Origin: Hyparrhenia diplandra
Taxonomy: Eukaryota; Streptophyta; Magnoliopsida; Poales; Poaceae
Assembly: GCA_015847255.1 (NCBI GenBank)
Contig: JADLZK010002815.1
Location: 1-64,000 of the forward strand
Length of the DNA stretch: 64,000 bases
Reading direction: 5' to 3'
The notes beneath the pieces were generated by a model. That model was not told where the DNA came from and searched no databases. It saw only the letters and a list, made by a program, of their open reading frames with translations. How positions within the stretch are numbered: position 1 is the stretch's first letter; each line of letters begins with the position of its first letter. Shown one piece after another: positions 24,862-37,951 of this stretch. The position numbers were made by a program, and so were the translations under genes.

Positions 24862-26344
24862 ATGGACAACGCCGTGTCCTCGTCCCCGGCGCCGCCGCTG
24901 CGCTTCGTGGTGTTCCCGTGGCTCGGGTTCGGCCACCTGCTCCCGTACCTGGGCTCGCGGAGCGGCTGGCGCTGCGTGGCCACCGCGTGTCCTTCGTCTC
25001 CACGCCGGGCAACATCGCCCGCCTCCCGGCGCTGCGCCGCGCGTCGACCTCGTGGCGCTCCCGCTCCCGCGCGTCGAGGGGCCTCCCCGACGGCGCCGAG
25101 TCCACTAACAGCGTCCCCACGACAAGTTTGAGCTCCTGTTCAAGGCCTTCGACGGCCTCGCCGCGCCCTTCGCCGAGTTCTTGGTCGCGTCCTGCGCCGA
25201 CGACGACAGGAGGCCTGACTGGGTCATCGCCGACAGCTTCCACTACTGGGCCGCCACCGCCGCCGTCGGACACAAAGGTTCGGTTCGCGCACACCAAATG
25301 CCTACTTGTAAACTTGCTTTTGCTTTTTGTTCATCCAGTTGGGCTTGTTATCGATCACCAGGTGCCATGCGCGATGCTGCTCCCGAGCGCCGCGTGTATT
25401 GCCGCGGGCAGTGAACGGCAGGCGGCGGCTGCACCCCGTTACGAGTCGGAGCTGAACAAGCAGTATTCCGTCAAGGACGGCGCGTCCGGTGTGTCCATCG
25501 CCGAGCGCTGGTACATGACGGTGGAGAGGTGCACGGTCATGGCCATCCGAAGCAGCTTCGAGTGGGAGCCCGAGTACCTGCCGCTGGTGGCGCCGCTCCT
25601 CGGCAAGCCGGTCGTCCCCCCTCGGCCTGATTCCGCCGTCACACGACGGGGGCGTGGCGCCAACGCCAACACGGAGCACGCCGCCGTGCGGTGGCTGGAC
25701 GCGCAGCCGCCGAGCTCGGTGCTATACGTGGCGCTAGGGGAGCGAGGTGCCGCTGGGCGTGGAGCAGGTGCACGAGCTGGCGCTGGGGCTGGAGCTCGCC
25801 GGGACACGCTTCCTCTGGGCTCTGAGGAATCCTCGCGCGGCGTCCCCGACGCGGACATCCTTCCGGCGGGGTTCCAAGAGCGCACCGGCGGCGGCCGTGG
25901 GCTGGTGAACACGGGGTGGGTTCCTCAGACCAGCATACTGGCGCACAGCGCCGTCGGCGGGTTCTTGACGCACTGCGGGCGGAAGTCGCTCGTGGAAGGG
26001 CTCTTGTATGGCCGCCCTCTCGTCATGCTGCCCATCTTCGGAGACCAAGGGCCGAACGCGCGGCTCATGGAGGGGAAGAAGGTGGGGTTGCAGGTGCCCA
26101 GGGATGAGCACGACGGCTCCTTCGACCGCCATGGCGTCGCCAGCAGTCCGGGCAGTCATGGTAGATGAGGATACCAGGGGTGTCTTTTGTGGAAAATGCC
26201 CTCAAGGTGCAAGGGATTGTAGCTGATCAGGAACTGCAGGACAGGTACATCGACGAATTTATACAGCAACTAAGATCCTACTCCGCTGCCCTGCCTCCAG
26301 CTGAGCTGAGACCAGCGTTCAGGATATGTAACACCCACTTTTAA
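24862..26344 (+). CDS. UDP-glycosyltransferase, UGT91-like
   Basis: The start ATG at 24862 opens LRFVVFPWLGFGHLLPYL, the usual UGT N-terminus with the catalytic-type His in GFGH. Later blocks include RPDWVIADSFHYWAA, VPCAMLLPSAA, IRSSFEWEPEYL and the PSPG donor-binding box WVPQTSILAHSAVGGFLTHC (near 25918-25977), continuing to EGLLYGRPLVMLP and FGDQG. The protein ends near a TAA at 26342-26344, about 465 aa. A short intron 25278-25361 is likely. The family moves a sugar from UDP-sugar to flavonoids, terpenoids or other glycosides in the cytosol; the exact acceptor cannot be read. The PSPG box has Arg where HCGW normally has Trp (CGG for TGG). Many 1-2 bp indels are present (near 24950, 25045, 25115, 25276, 25739, 25838, 26146, 26190). 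Confidence 0.85.
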
Positions 26345-27401
26345 CAGCTTTCAAACTCAGTTATCCGACGCATTAGATGCCTGCAAGATCATGTATTTTG
26401 AATAAGAATTTTGACGATTGTGATATCTGCCTATAGTTCATATGCTCACACCATCTTGCAAATTTGAAAATGTGGCCAGAGGAGAAAGCGCCGGACTCCG
26501 GGAGTGGTTGGGTTCATGATCACACCTTCACCCAACCCTGAATTCAAATTGAAAAGAATTCAAACATGGGTGACTGGTTTCATGATGACTATGTGTGACC
26601 CTAACAACGCCCATATCTTTGGTTTACGACAATGTGTGACCCTAACAACGCCAACACGAGTCATGCCTGCTTGGTTTTTTTTTTCTTGAATACGCAAGAG
26701 GATTGCATATCATTTCATTAAGGAGAAATGAGTTTTGAAATATACAAAGCTTGCCAACGGCCTAAAAGAAAAGAGATTACATTTTGAAAAAAAAAAAAAA
26801 AAACTCCAAAGGGAGAAAAAATGAAGAAGCCTTTTGATGTAACTCTTCCATCAGTACCATCTCCCCCCTATGTGGTTGTAAACAAATCAGTGCAATTGAC
26901 GCCTTCTACTCAACGAACAAGTGATCACCAGTTCTAAAGGGCATGCATGCCACTGTACAATCTCCCCTTCTGCCCAGCAAATTCTACTAGCATCAACTTT
27001 TTCATGGCAACCAGTTTTATAGAGAACCACTATACAAAACACTCTTCCAAATAGGAATACACTTCAAAGAATGTTTAGTTGTTAGTCTCATACTTTACCT
27101 TATGCAAATTTGACTAACTCAACAAATGCTTGTTGACAACTGGAGTTAGGATTCTTTTTATGTTCCACATCATGTCTTAGAGTGAAAAAGAGATGTTTAC
27201 TTTAAGCACAACAAAGTGTGGTTTCCCATTTTCTGAACAAATTTTATGTGGCTTGCCACACTTGTCTAGCATTAGTTGTGGTAAATTATGGACGTAAACC
27301 CTAAAAAAACTTCCCTTAATATCAAACATGTGGGGGGGTGCGTTAGTCTAGTTATAGTGAACCTTAAAAGAAAGGTAAAAAGTTAAAGTGTAATATGCAT
27401 A
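26345..27401. other. Intergenic; possible LINE 3' fragment and a 21-bp direct repeat
   Basis: ATGTGTGACCCTAACAACGC is repeated exactly at 26591-26611 and 26632-26652 (the shared unit is 21 bp). From about 26672 a T-run is followed by CTTGAATACGCAAGAGGATT and onward, which resembles the antisense 3' end of a grass non-LTR element; its right border is not visible. No gene is seen. Confidence 0.4.
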
Positions 27402-29571
27402 GAAATTTAGAGAGAATTAGGTATATGGCCGCCAAAAAGTATGCCTTAGGTATGTGGCCTTTTTTTTTGAATTTGGGAATATAGTCTTCAATCCAAATAT
27501 CTTTAGGTATATGGACTTCGGGTCCATTTTGAGGGTAACAGTGTTAACTATGAGGGTAAAAGCACTATTTTACCTCTGGGTAAAAAAAAAAAAAAACATA
27601 GTTTATTCATTTATTGTATATTTTGAGTATATAATCACATTCAACCATGCAAGCTCGTGAACTGCTGTCCTCGTCACCATGTACCTAGCTAGCACGGCAG
27701 CCAGTAGTGATGGGCCCGTCATCATGGGCAAGCGGCAATCGTATCTTCATGTCAGCCAGCAAGGGCAGAACATCAGCAAGCGCGGCAGCAAGCAATGGCA
27801 GCCCGGCAGCACCCGACGATGAGCCTGTCCACCTCACCATCCATGGTGGCCCAGCAACGACATGACTATGGCGAGCGTGGCGGCAATAAGCAACGGCCCT
27901 ACGACCCAGCGCATGCCCAGCAGCAACTTCATCATTGGAAGTTTAGCAAGCAAGCATGACATCCCGACAATCTTCTTCATGTGGCCCAACGTGTCCGGCG
28001 GCAACAAGCATGGCAGCTTAGAGGAGGCCTCCACAGCCCTGCAGTTTTAACGGGCTCATCGGTGATCGAGGCAGTCCACCTCGTGGCATATGCATGCCAA
28101 CCTCTCAAGTCATCAAGCAAATACGAAAGGCCAAGCATAGCGTTGTATGCATGCCAAGTTATCTCTAGGGCCGGGATTTCAACAGGATGATGAAAGGAAA
28201 CCTTGCTGATTTTTTTACACTCTGCACCTTGCATATCAGAAAGAAAGTATGAATCAAATTTACACATGCCTGAAAGAAACCAAAAAGAGAGCATCGGACA
28301 ATAGGGATAAATGAGGCACATAGAGTAGACAAAGAGAAACTAACCTAATGGAGAAAGAAAAAATTCAGACATACATCTATCATTTCATCTATACAGAAGC
28401 TGACAAAAGAAAGGGCCTACTTCTTCTGGAGTGCTGATACCTTAACCAAAATGAGGGATTGATCTGCTGAGGTGTCTCATGGATTTTGTTAAAGCTATCT
28501 TATGAGATCAAACCATCACAATTTCATTGTTGCGGCTAATTTAATTATGGACCTTAGTTTAGAAATAGCATCTATGCATCGGTTTAGGTTTGTATTACAC
28601 AATATTTGTGTTACAATCCACGACTAATGGGCTATCGGCAATTCATGAAGCATATTGCGGGGAGTAGCGAGAAAGGCAAATTAAACATGCAATTATCACG
28701 AACACACATCACCCGGACATGGTTGTTCCGATTTCTCTATTTGAACAAAAAAAAAAAAAAAAAAAAAACGATCTATGGAAATTTTGTATCTAATGTGGCA
28801 AAAGCAGTATATACTTCTGCGACCATGTTAAGGCCTTTAGTGCCGCTATTTATAAGATACGAATTAGTGAGGAGTTGATGTCTTGTGACATATATAATTG
28901 CAAAAGCTTGTCATTACTTAATATAATATAAACTGTAGCCATAGCGTATGCGTGTAGGCAAAGGTTTCTTTTTCTTTAATATCAATTGGTGCAAGCACCT
29001 AACATAATCTGAGCCTGTTGAGCAGGTTCGATTGCATCCGGTAAATTCGAGAACTAAGAATGTAGGAAATAATTGCATTCTTACCTCAATTTGGCGACAT
29101 TCAATTTGAGTTCTTGAGACACTTCCTCATGAGATGCATTTGTATCCCAACCATCATGACCGTCGGTTGATATTTGAAACCAAAGCGATGCATGCTGAAC
29201 AAATTTCGGTTACACATTGCACTATCCTTTAAAAAATTGGACACCGATAAGGGAAGCGTTTGAGACATCATCACGAAACTTTATCTATTGCAACCAACCA
29301 AATGTTATGTAGTGGGAAAAATTCTTTGTCAAAGAAAAGGTAGACCAAACTATGAAATCGGAGACAGAAGGGAACATGAAGGAGATGACCAAGAGATTAG
29401 TTAGGTACTACTCCACATTTGTAATAAGCGGTTTGGAGGTAAGAACAATGAGTATAATGCGGGATTTGCGGAATCTGAACCCATAGTAGAATAGTAGATG
29501 GTGTCATCTCTAAATTCTCATAGAACGCAACATTTCACACTCCCTAGGTTTTTGCGGGCATTTATGTAGAA

Positions 29572-29692
29572 CTGTAACCGGCCAAGGAGCAATGAGTAAA
29601 GTTTAAATCAGTCCAAGAAAGAGAAGTAACACGCAAACATGCATGAATGTTAAGATCTTACAGGAAAAACAACAGACTCATCGGATCACTAA
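29572..29692 (-). pseudogene. VAP27-like gene fragment inside the MULE-like element
   Basis: This segment aligns with 35402-35520 of the VAP27 gene in the same orientation. Shared blocks are CTGTAACC, GAGCAATGAGT, GTTTAAATCAGTC, AGAGAAGTAA and GCATGAATGTTAAGAT, followed by a diverged version of the 33-bp VAP27 exon start (CTCATC versus CTCATCAGATTCC). It therefore holds part of an intron and the edge of an exon. I estimate roughly 75-80% identity by eye over about 115 bp. Whether it was captured from this copy or from a paralogue cannot be told. Confidence 0.7.
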
Positions 29693-30576
29693 GGTACTTT
29701 TATGCCAGAAACTTAAACCTTGGCACAACAAAATAACTTGAAGAACATCTTTGAAACCATTGCTAAACCATGAAAGCGCCACATGACGAGTAGCAATCTT
29801 TGAAACATAATTTGTATAGGCCACCAAATGCCTTTTAGGGTATATCCATCCATATGGATTTGTGCATGGAGTGAAAGGGGCATATCAAAGACTTGTGATA
29901 AGAAACAATAATCTAGTATATAGTTGTATAAACTTTAAATGTGTTAAATATTTCAGGCAATTTGGGAGGCCCAGATTACGAGATAGATATAACATGGAAT
30001 TTGAAGAAGCAGTTAAAACACACAATTGGTATATAGTTGTATAGCAAATGTGTTAAATATTTCATAGCAGATAGCAGACAAAAGTAAGTTCGCCAAGTGC
30101 CGGTCCAATTCAAAGTCTTCATAATAACACTCTTCTACAAATAAAATAGTTAAAAATTGAGAATGCCTTTTAGTTTTCACAGGAGAAGTAATGGTCAGAG
30201 CTAAAGAGTTGAGACAGACTGTAAATTCTTGCTTTGTTCACTCAGAGTCCTGCCTCATGCTCTTCCCATACTTCATAATGGGTCTGAAGAAAAACTACAT
30301 TGTTTGAATATCTTATCATTGAGCAGCTATATTTGAAATTTGATCAATCAGGTTTGCGAGTCTTGCTTTTATGCCAACCTATTACACAACACAAAACTGC
30401 AGCTATCTAAAAATGCGAAAGGAAGGCATGGAATCAATGATGCACATTACATCCAAGGATTAGAGCCAGTAGTAGTGCAGCGTAGCATACACGATGCTGA
30501 CCTACATGAGCAAATCAAAAGTGCATAATCATCAAAAAGTAAAATCACGGGAGCAAAGTCATAAATAAACCACACA

Positions 30577-31070
30577 CCTGCACTTGTAGTGAAATAGCAC
30601 ACATGATTTTTTTTCATATACCAAGAATAAACAGCTGAATAGAAACCAACAAGAGGAGTTTGTCGGCTCATTCATATTTAGTAGCGCATAACAACAAAAG
30701 ATGAAAATTTAAAATGGCCTAAATTACCAAGAAAAATAAGATATCATTGGTAATACTTGACAACTTTAGTGTTTTTTTTAAGGCGTGCATATAATTTTTT
30801 GTTGACAAATGGCAAAACCACACCTGTAGCTTGTAGTCCAATTAGCACACAAGATACATTTCTTTCATATCAAGAATAAACCATGGAATAGAACCACCAA
30901 GGGGAGTTTTGTCAATGGAAACATTCATATTTTAGTAGCAGACAACAGCACAAAGATGAAAATTAAAAATGGCTCCCTAATTGTCTGCAGAAAAATAAGA
31001 TATCATTGGTAATAATTCGACAACTTTAGTGTTCTTGTGCGGCCATCCATATAAATTTATTTGTTCACAA
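30577..31070. repeat. Diverged tandem duplication, unit about 245 bp
   Basis: Copy 1 (about 30577-30810) and copy 2 (about 30822-31070) share, in order, CACACCTG, AATAGCACACA-like, AAGAATAAAC, GAATAGAA, AGGGGAGTTT-like, CATTCATATTT, AGTAGC, ATAAGATATCATTGGTAATA and GACAACTTTAGTGTT. Several indels show that the duplication is not recent. Confidence 0.85.
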
Positions 31071-32876
31071 TGACCTTGTATTCATTAGCAAAAATAGAGA
31101 TTGTAAAAGGTAAGGTCACAGCTCATACCTGAAGCTGACCACATCGAAGTAGGGAGAACATTCATAGAACTAGTTACAATGTATTTTTTCTGCAAAATCA
31201 ACACAGGAAAGCATACAGAGTTGCAACGGAAAAAAACTGAAAATCACAACAAAATTACTCTAGAGGTCGCACCACATAGAAGTAAAGGAGAACATTCAGA
31301 AACTCCAGGTATGCAGGCACTATTTATGGAAGTTGATACACACTATTTAAGAAAGAAGCAGCCCCTCATTCCAACGAAAACGGAGGTATGCAGGCTGTAT
31401 ATATATTTTTGTAGGACAATTATTTAATTCTAAAACTCTAGGTTTTATTAGACTCGCCCGAAGTACCATATTGTAAACATGAATCGATATTTACTTGGAT
31501 ATAAAATCAAATAAGGCAAATAATAAACACTTTTCATGGCAACAGAAGTACCACATATATTTAAGGTAAGCTAGGAAATCATATTCATATTCATGATAAG
31601 AAAAACTCCTCGACCGGAAAGCAAGACAATGTATCTCCATCTTCATTAGTTGATATCTGAACAATCGATAGAAAATCGACTACATAAATAAGAATGCTTC
31701 AAATACTGAAATGTGATGCTTGAAGATTATGCCAAATCTCACCCCTTTGTAACCACTAATTCAGATGCCTCTTTGTTCCATGGTCAAATCGGGACCTATG
31801 ATCCAACACTTTTGACCTAGATATGGGAGACCAGGATGTGGCATGGATGCAGAGAGAGGAGGGATATGGGACCATAGGGAAGAACCCTGTTCTTCCCCAA
31901 GCCGAAACCCTTAGAAATCATAATCCCCAAATCACCGGCATCAAGCCGCCGACACCATAGGAGAAAGAGGTAAGGTCATTTACTCACGAAGACGCGAGGT
32001 AGAGACATGCGTACGGCGGGGGCTCCATTCTTTGCGCCACCCGGGCGCCCACCGATGGGGTGAACTCATGATGCAGCGTAGTAGCTCAGTGGCTGCGGCG
32101 GCACCGAGGGCCCGGACGCGTTGAGGGGAGAGGGAGAGGAAGGAGGAGGGCGACCAATCGCGATGGGGAGGAAGGCCAGGTGCTGGCTACCGTCGCCGCC
32201 GATACCAAGGCGTCGGAGGGGAGGAGAGAGAGAAATAGGTAACGGGTAGAAAACGTCCGAATGACGGGAAGGGAAGAGAAGGTCGGGAGGGATAGATGGA
32301 GAAGCAGAAGCCCAGTATATATTTGTCCACAATTGATTCTGACCCAGAACCTGGCTGGAAGAGGAAAATAGAGTAGGATTGGGAGAAAACAACAGATCCT
32401 AATCGGGAAGCAGGTGTGGGTTGAATCCGCTTCAGTAAATCCGGCCGCGTGAATCGGAAATCTGACAGCGGTAAATTTTGAATCAATGTGGCTGCTGGTT
32501 CTTTTATGAGGAGCCATTCACGCTTCTATCGGTTATTAGACTTGAATTAATAAGTCAAGTTCGTCCATCGATGCTCGGCCCCAAAATTACCAAGTGTGGT
32601 GGCGCAACACATGACGCTGTGGATGCATGGGTTGAATGTGATTATATACTCAAAAATATACAACAAATGAACAAAACTATGTTTTTTATTTTTTACTAAG
32701 GGGTAAAATGATCTTTTATTCCTCATAGTTAACAGATTCTTTTTTCCAAAATGGACGGAATGTCATATACCTAAAACAAATTTGGATTGAAGGTCATATT
32801 TCCAAATTCAAAAAAAACATACCTAACCTAAAACAACTTTTATTTGAGGGTCATATACCTAATTCTCTCAAATTTC

Positions 32877-33769
32877 TATATGTAGTATCTTGGGAAAAGT
32901 ATATGCTTTATACTTTATTAGGAAAATAAAAATCACCATAAACCCCAAAGGGCAACTAGACAAAAATGCTATTGTTTTGGGAATCGTTACAAAAAATACT
33001 ATTATTTTGGAAATGGATTGCCTCTGATCGTTATAGTGAAAGGGCATCATTACTTATTCTTAATCCTTTTAATTAGCCCATTATGCTTGTTAATTAGGCC
33101 CAACTGTGTTGGCTACAAATTCTAGGTCCATATTCCTTTCCGTTGTAAATATGGGTGTATGATTGTTTATATTTATTTATTGAACAAAACTATGGCAGGC
33201 GTACGTATGGTTTTCCTCCATTTATTTAGAGTTCTTGTTGTTCCTTCTATTTTTCCCTTCCTAATTTTTTTAATTCTATATGGTTCACATACTAGAAGTG
33301 GCAGATTGAGTGACAATTTTTTTGTCAACCGAGCTTGGTTGTTATTTTTTCGAGAGCATATTAGATGCTTGGCTATTGCTATAACGTAGAATCTAAAACT
33401 ATTTATTATCACGTGAACTTGGAGCTGTCACATAACAAACAGTGCCCTTAATCTTCCAAATGACTGTTACACAAACCAATCACACCCAAGACGCCTGAAA
33501 GGGTTTAATCTCAATGGTCGACCAAAATATATCTTTAATTACCCAGTTTATACTTGCACACACTAACATAACAGCTAAAACAAGATTAAGAACATAGACT
33601 TATTGCCTGACAGCCTGTGTGGTGACCGGTGACTACTGACTAGCCATCCCAAGCACGCAATTACGCAAGACACCAGATGAATATGCTATGGAGTAGCAGT
33701 GTACATTAGACAATATTCAATATTGTGAGGAAAACGGGTCTAAAATGGCGCCGAGTCACATGAGCTCAT
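32877..33769. other. Intergenic, downstream of VAP27
   Basis: AT-rich sequence. The last part before 33770 is likely the VAP27 3'UTR on the minus strand. No other feature is seen. Confidence 0.5.
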
Positions 33770-36627
33770 CTATCTCTTCATGATATATCCTAGTAGCATT
33801 CCCAGAAGAGCAATGGCCACCACGACCACAAGGGAGAATCCACCGTTCTGCTTGCTGACTTCCCTCCTCAAAATGTCCTATTGAGATTCAGCAAGACTTT
33901 TTAGTTACAGATGTACTATATTTCTACATGCAGAGCTAGTTATGGATGCAATATAAAATGTTAGCCTAGAAAACCATGGATATCACCTTTGTGGAACACA
34001 CTGAGTTATGGACCTAAAGAAATGTAAATAGATTCATACATATGATTTTCAGAAATAAATTACTGATGAAAATATCATATTCAAATTCAAAATAGCCAGA
34101 TGTGTAGAAGTGGAAAGAGCTAATGTTTCCCAACGAGAAATGCACATATAGCAATGAACCTCAAATACAGAGGGGGGGGGGTGGGGGTGGGGAGTACAGC
34201 ATGCGTAGAATATTTGCATAAAGATACAATGCACTAACCAGTTCCTCTCGAAGCCTATTGTTCTGCTGAATGGCAGAGTTCCTCTCTTCTCTCAACTTTG
34301 AAATCAAAGCAGATGTCTACACACAGAATAATAGGGATAAGGTGCCTTATTCGCAAAATGCAACTCAAATGTTGAACTGGACCCCACATTAACTACTTTG
34401 TGAGAGGAGTTAACAACAGTGCTAAGATATAATAACGCTTAATATTTTTTGTGAGACCAACTACATCAGACAACTTCACAGTTCACACTAACTACAAAGG
34501 ACCAACGGCAATGGAGATTGCATAAACAATATCAATCGTGAGGTGGATGCATACAAGGGCCACGCCAAAAATATATATAGAGTATGACAAATTGAAAATA
34601 AGTATAAACTGAAGCTAGAAACAACAATCAGCACAACAGCACCCTGGCAACTTAACCAACTCCATTGTATGGATGTTGATGAGCAGTGCTGCAATCTTAT
34701 GCAGGCATGACATGTACAATGACTGAGCAGGTTAGAGCATAAAGATAGTCGACAGTAGTTTATTTAGCTCCTTGCACAAGGATCTAAATCAAAATCCCAA
34801 ACTTCCAATAATACAAAGGATTATTAAAGTGTGCATATATTCTAGCCCAATGGTGTAGAAAAGCATAACATCATCAGTTTTGGATAATTGCTATCAACCT
34901 GTTGTAAAGTGGTTTCAGGTTCCAATACAGGTTCTTGAGAGAATCCTATCACACGACGTGATGAGGCTTAAGCTGCTCAATATCTCTTTCTATAAATCTG
35001 ATGAAGGTGCAACTAAGTGCGGCTCAATATCCCATTAGCACTTGAACCGGCACTCCCAACATCAAGGTGTAACTAAGTGCGGCTCTCTAAAATATTTATC
35101 ATTCATAGTTTTAAAGCACATGAGCTGCAGAATTCTGCAGATAATAGCTGCATTCATTCCAAATATGCAGCTTAGCAATGGTCCTGTTCATTTCAGTGGT
35201 CAACCAGTCAATTGACACTTCAAAAAAAAAGGTTTTTATCCCCAGCCCCCAAGGCACCTTGAGATTAATTTCAATGGAAGATTCAACTGCACAGTTTTTT
35301 AAGATTTGGTTGAAACACACACAGAGGATACATTAATATTGCCTTTACTGGAGCTCACCTCAGAGGTGTACTCTTCTTGATCTTTGTGAGTTTTAACAGC
35401 CTGTAACCAACAATGAGCAATGAGTGAGTTTAAATCAGTCTGAGGAAGAGAAGTAATCTGAAAACGTGCATGAATGTTAAGATACTAACAGAAAACAGTT
35501 GCTCATCAGATTCCCTCGTTGTCTGCATCTAAAAAGCAACCAATCATGGGAGAATTATTTATGGACAAACAAGGAAATGAAACAAGCAAATAGCATTTGC
35601 AGGCCATACCTCCTGATAATTCAAGTTACTTCCATCAGACAATGAAGCTCGGGTGACGAGCCTTCTTCAGATCCCTCACGCACTGGGGATGGTGGTTTGG
35701 GTGGTGGGACGTAGACAACCTTCAGCTTAACCTCATCCACCACGTTACCTGATTGTTTGGTAAACTACACAAAGTGCAACCTCAAGCATTTCAGAAACAA
35801 ACATCTGCTGGGAAAAAAAATCTCACAGATTACAACATTTACCATATCTCCAGTGATGTCCTTGACTAAGGTCCCTTCCTCCACAATGACACTTTGCACA
35901 AGAAACTTGTCCTTGCACTGCATGTCTGGGGGTGCCTCCTTTTGTGCTTGCATTGCCACTGAGAAATTGCAAAGAGTGTCAAGCATTTTGATAATAACCT
36001 GGGTGCTTCAAGGGAACTTGTAGGGAAGGAGATGGGTAGTTGAATTACCGATGACATCGCTGGTGGACCGAGGTGGCACAATGCCGCTGTTCGGCCGGAC
36101 ACAGTACTTCTTCGGGCTTGTCGTCTTAACCTAACAGACACAAAATCCACCAAAATCATTAACTACTACTCGACGTCTCACGCAGTTGCTGAATTTTATG
36201 ACCTTGAGAAAGCAATCTAGCCGAGTGGGAAAAAGTGGCTTCAGAATACCGAATTTACCTTAAAGCCGATGTAGTCATCTGTTCTGTTCGTCAACTGCAT
36301 GGAGCACGAGATCTGCTTCTTTATCTCGACTGCGTGATGATTGGGGAACAAAACAACGAGAGACAAAAATCAACGCGACAACAAAGCCAAATTCCCTCGA
36401 CATTCTTATTCTTAAATAAATAGGGGATAAAAAACATGCGGGAGAATCTGACTGTGAGCAGGCACACCAGCAACCGCCCAAATTCCGCTTCAGAAAACAA
36501 CAGGAAAGCATGTGCAGGAAACACTAAACTAACTGCGACACGAGGGAATGTTCGGCGGAGGAACCGTACATGGGAATTGGAGCTCGAGGGGCTCGATCTC
36601 GAGCAAGCCCTTGGAGTCAGACCCCAT
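33770..36627 (-). CDS. VAP27-type vesicle-associated membrane protein (MSP domain)
   Basis: Nine exons are proposed in transcript order: 36627-36570, 36329-36259, 36130-36049, 35958-35843, 35764-35610, 35522-35490, 35400-35359, 34316-34239 and 33877-33770. They give about 247 aa. The N-terminal MSP domain (residues about 1-130) starts MGSDSKGLLEIEPLELQFPF and contains the VAP signature KTTSPKKYCVRPNSGIVPP, which binds FFAT-type motifs. A Pro/Ser linker (VPPPKPPSPVREGSEEGS) follows, then a coiled coil (ALISKLREERNSAIQQNNRL) and a C-terminal membrane anchor (FSLVVVVAIALLGMLLGYIM). Plant VAP27 proteins are tail-anchored in the ER and tether it to the plasma membrane and cytoskeleton. One missing base near 35647 breaks the frame; all splice sites are intact. 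Neighbouring MULE carries a similar fragment. Confidence 0.92.
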
Positions 36628-37951
36628 CCCGCCGCCGCTGGAGTCCGCGAGGGGGTCGGGCGCTGTACGGACTTGATCCGGGGGTGGCAGCAACGCGGGC
36701 GAGCGAGGAACTAGGGTTTGGGTTGCGCTCGCCACAGGAGCAGGGAAAGAGCCTGCAGTGGAGTGGAGTGGAGCGGCAGCAGATGGGAATTTGGAATCGC
36801 CGTAGAAAACGGGAGTTGGTAGGAAGAGCGTCCCGGAAAGAGATGCGGCCCTCTGTCTGTCAGAAAGGTTGCGTGGGCTGCAGGAAGGACGACGCTTGCC
36901 ACGCTGGAGGCGGGCGAGGCGAGCACGATCTGGGTTTAAAAAGGACCCAAAGGACCCATGCCTTTACCGCCGTTTCCTTTCTCTGGAAAACGGCAAGAAA
37001 GTTTCGGTAGGTGAATGCTCTAAAGAGCAATAAACGACGCATTGCAATTTGCAGTGCAATTCTAGGTGTCATTTTGGGTTATTTTTTTTTTTTTTTAACC
37101 AGTAGCCACGAATTTCATGCATTCAAAGTATGAAACTATCTTCTGTCTGCGTTCCAAACAAGACATGGAATTGATATTTGAAGTTCATTTAACGCTACTC
37201 CTTATCTCTGTCCCTTTTTAAATTTTTCATTTAGCTTGGCCGTTCAAACGTGGAGTTCACTCATTTTAGGCGTTAGAAAGGGAAAGCTTTTTATTATTTT
37301 ATCTTTTATTTGTAGGATTGATCTTTTTGACCTTGTAGGCTAGGCGTAAGGTCTCATATACTAGTCTCAAGAGTCAAGATACATCAGGTCTGTTGTCGTG
37401 ATATGGTGTTACATCTGTATCAACAACGATTACGCCAAGGAAACGTGACTTGCTAAACTTTGCTTAGCTTGATTAGCATGCACATGTTAACCAGAGATTG
37501 AAGATGCAGTATAGCGGCTTGATTAGCCAAAAGCTGCCGATTCTGTTGACATTTGGCAACAAACATATGAATGGAACATTTACTACCAAAAGGAGCATTC
37601 ACCCGATTCTTTAGAACATTCACCTTGGGTGATGTAAAGGGTACATAGTACCCCAATACTTAAATTCAAGGAATATACACAGTGATGTTTCTGTGTTCAG
37701 TATGATGCTCATTCAAAATGGCCATGTTCATCTATACTACAATAATTACACAAGTCATAGTATGAGCCATCTAGTAGCCTGGTTCCAGCTGCTGGCACAC
37801 AAAAAAAAGATTGCCCAAGTAGGTTTCCGAGGATGATGCGGCCTTTCTGAACATCCAGCAACTAAAATTGCACCACCGTCAAGATGAAGAGCATTCTTGC
37901 AGGTTGATGTACCATGAGCTCCCCAAAAAATAAGACACCTTCTTGTATGAT
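36628..37951. other. VAP27 promoter/leader and intergenic space to the membrane-protein gene
   Basis: The first 300 bp are GC-rich and probably hold the VAP27 promoter and 5'UTR on the minus strand. A T-run at about 37082-37096 followed by AACCAGTAGCCACGAATTTC resembles the antisense end of a retroelement, without a visible border. The part near 37660-37951 is probably 3'UTR of the next minus-strand gene. Confidence 0.45.

Larger units (their letters stand above)
27402..32876. mobile_element. 5.5-kb non-autonomous MULE-like element with ~250-bp terminal inverted repeats
   Basis: The left terminus 27402-27653 and the reverse complement of 32627-32876 align along their whole length with scattered differences. 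Both start GAAATTT, then AGAGAATTAGGTATATG, and share TTCAATCCAAAT, GTTAACTATGAGG and GAGTATATAATCACATTCAA. Length and placement of the TIRs suggest a Mutator-like element. The flanks (TAATATGCATA and TATATGTAGTA) are similar but not an exact 9-bp duplication. No transposase ORF is recognisable. The interior contains degenerate sequence, a 245-bp tandem duplication (30577-31070), and at about 29575-29690 a segment similar to intron and exon sequence of the VAP27 gene. A GC-rich patch at 32000-32250 may be another captured 5' exon. Insertion lies between the UGT and VAP27 genes. Confidence 0.8.
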
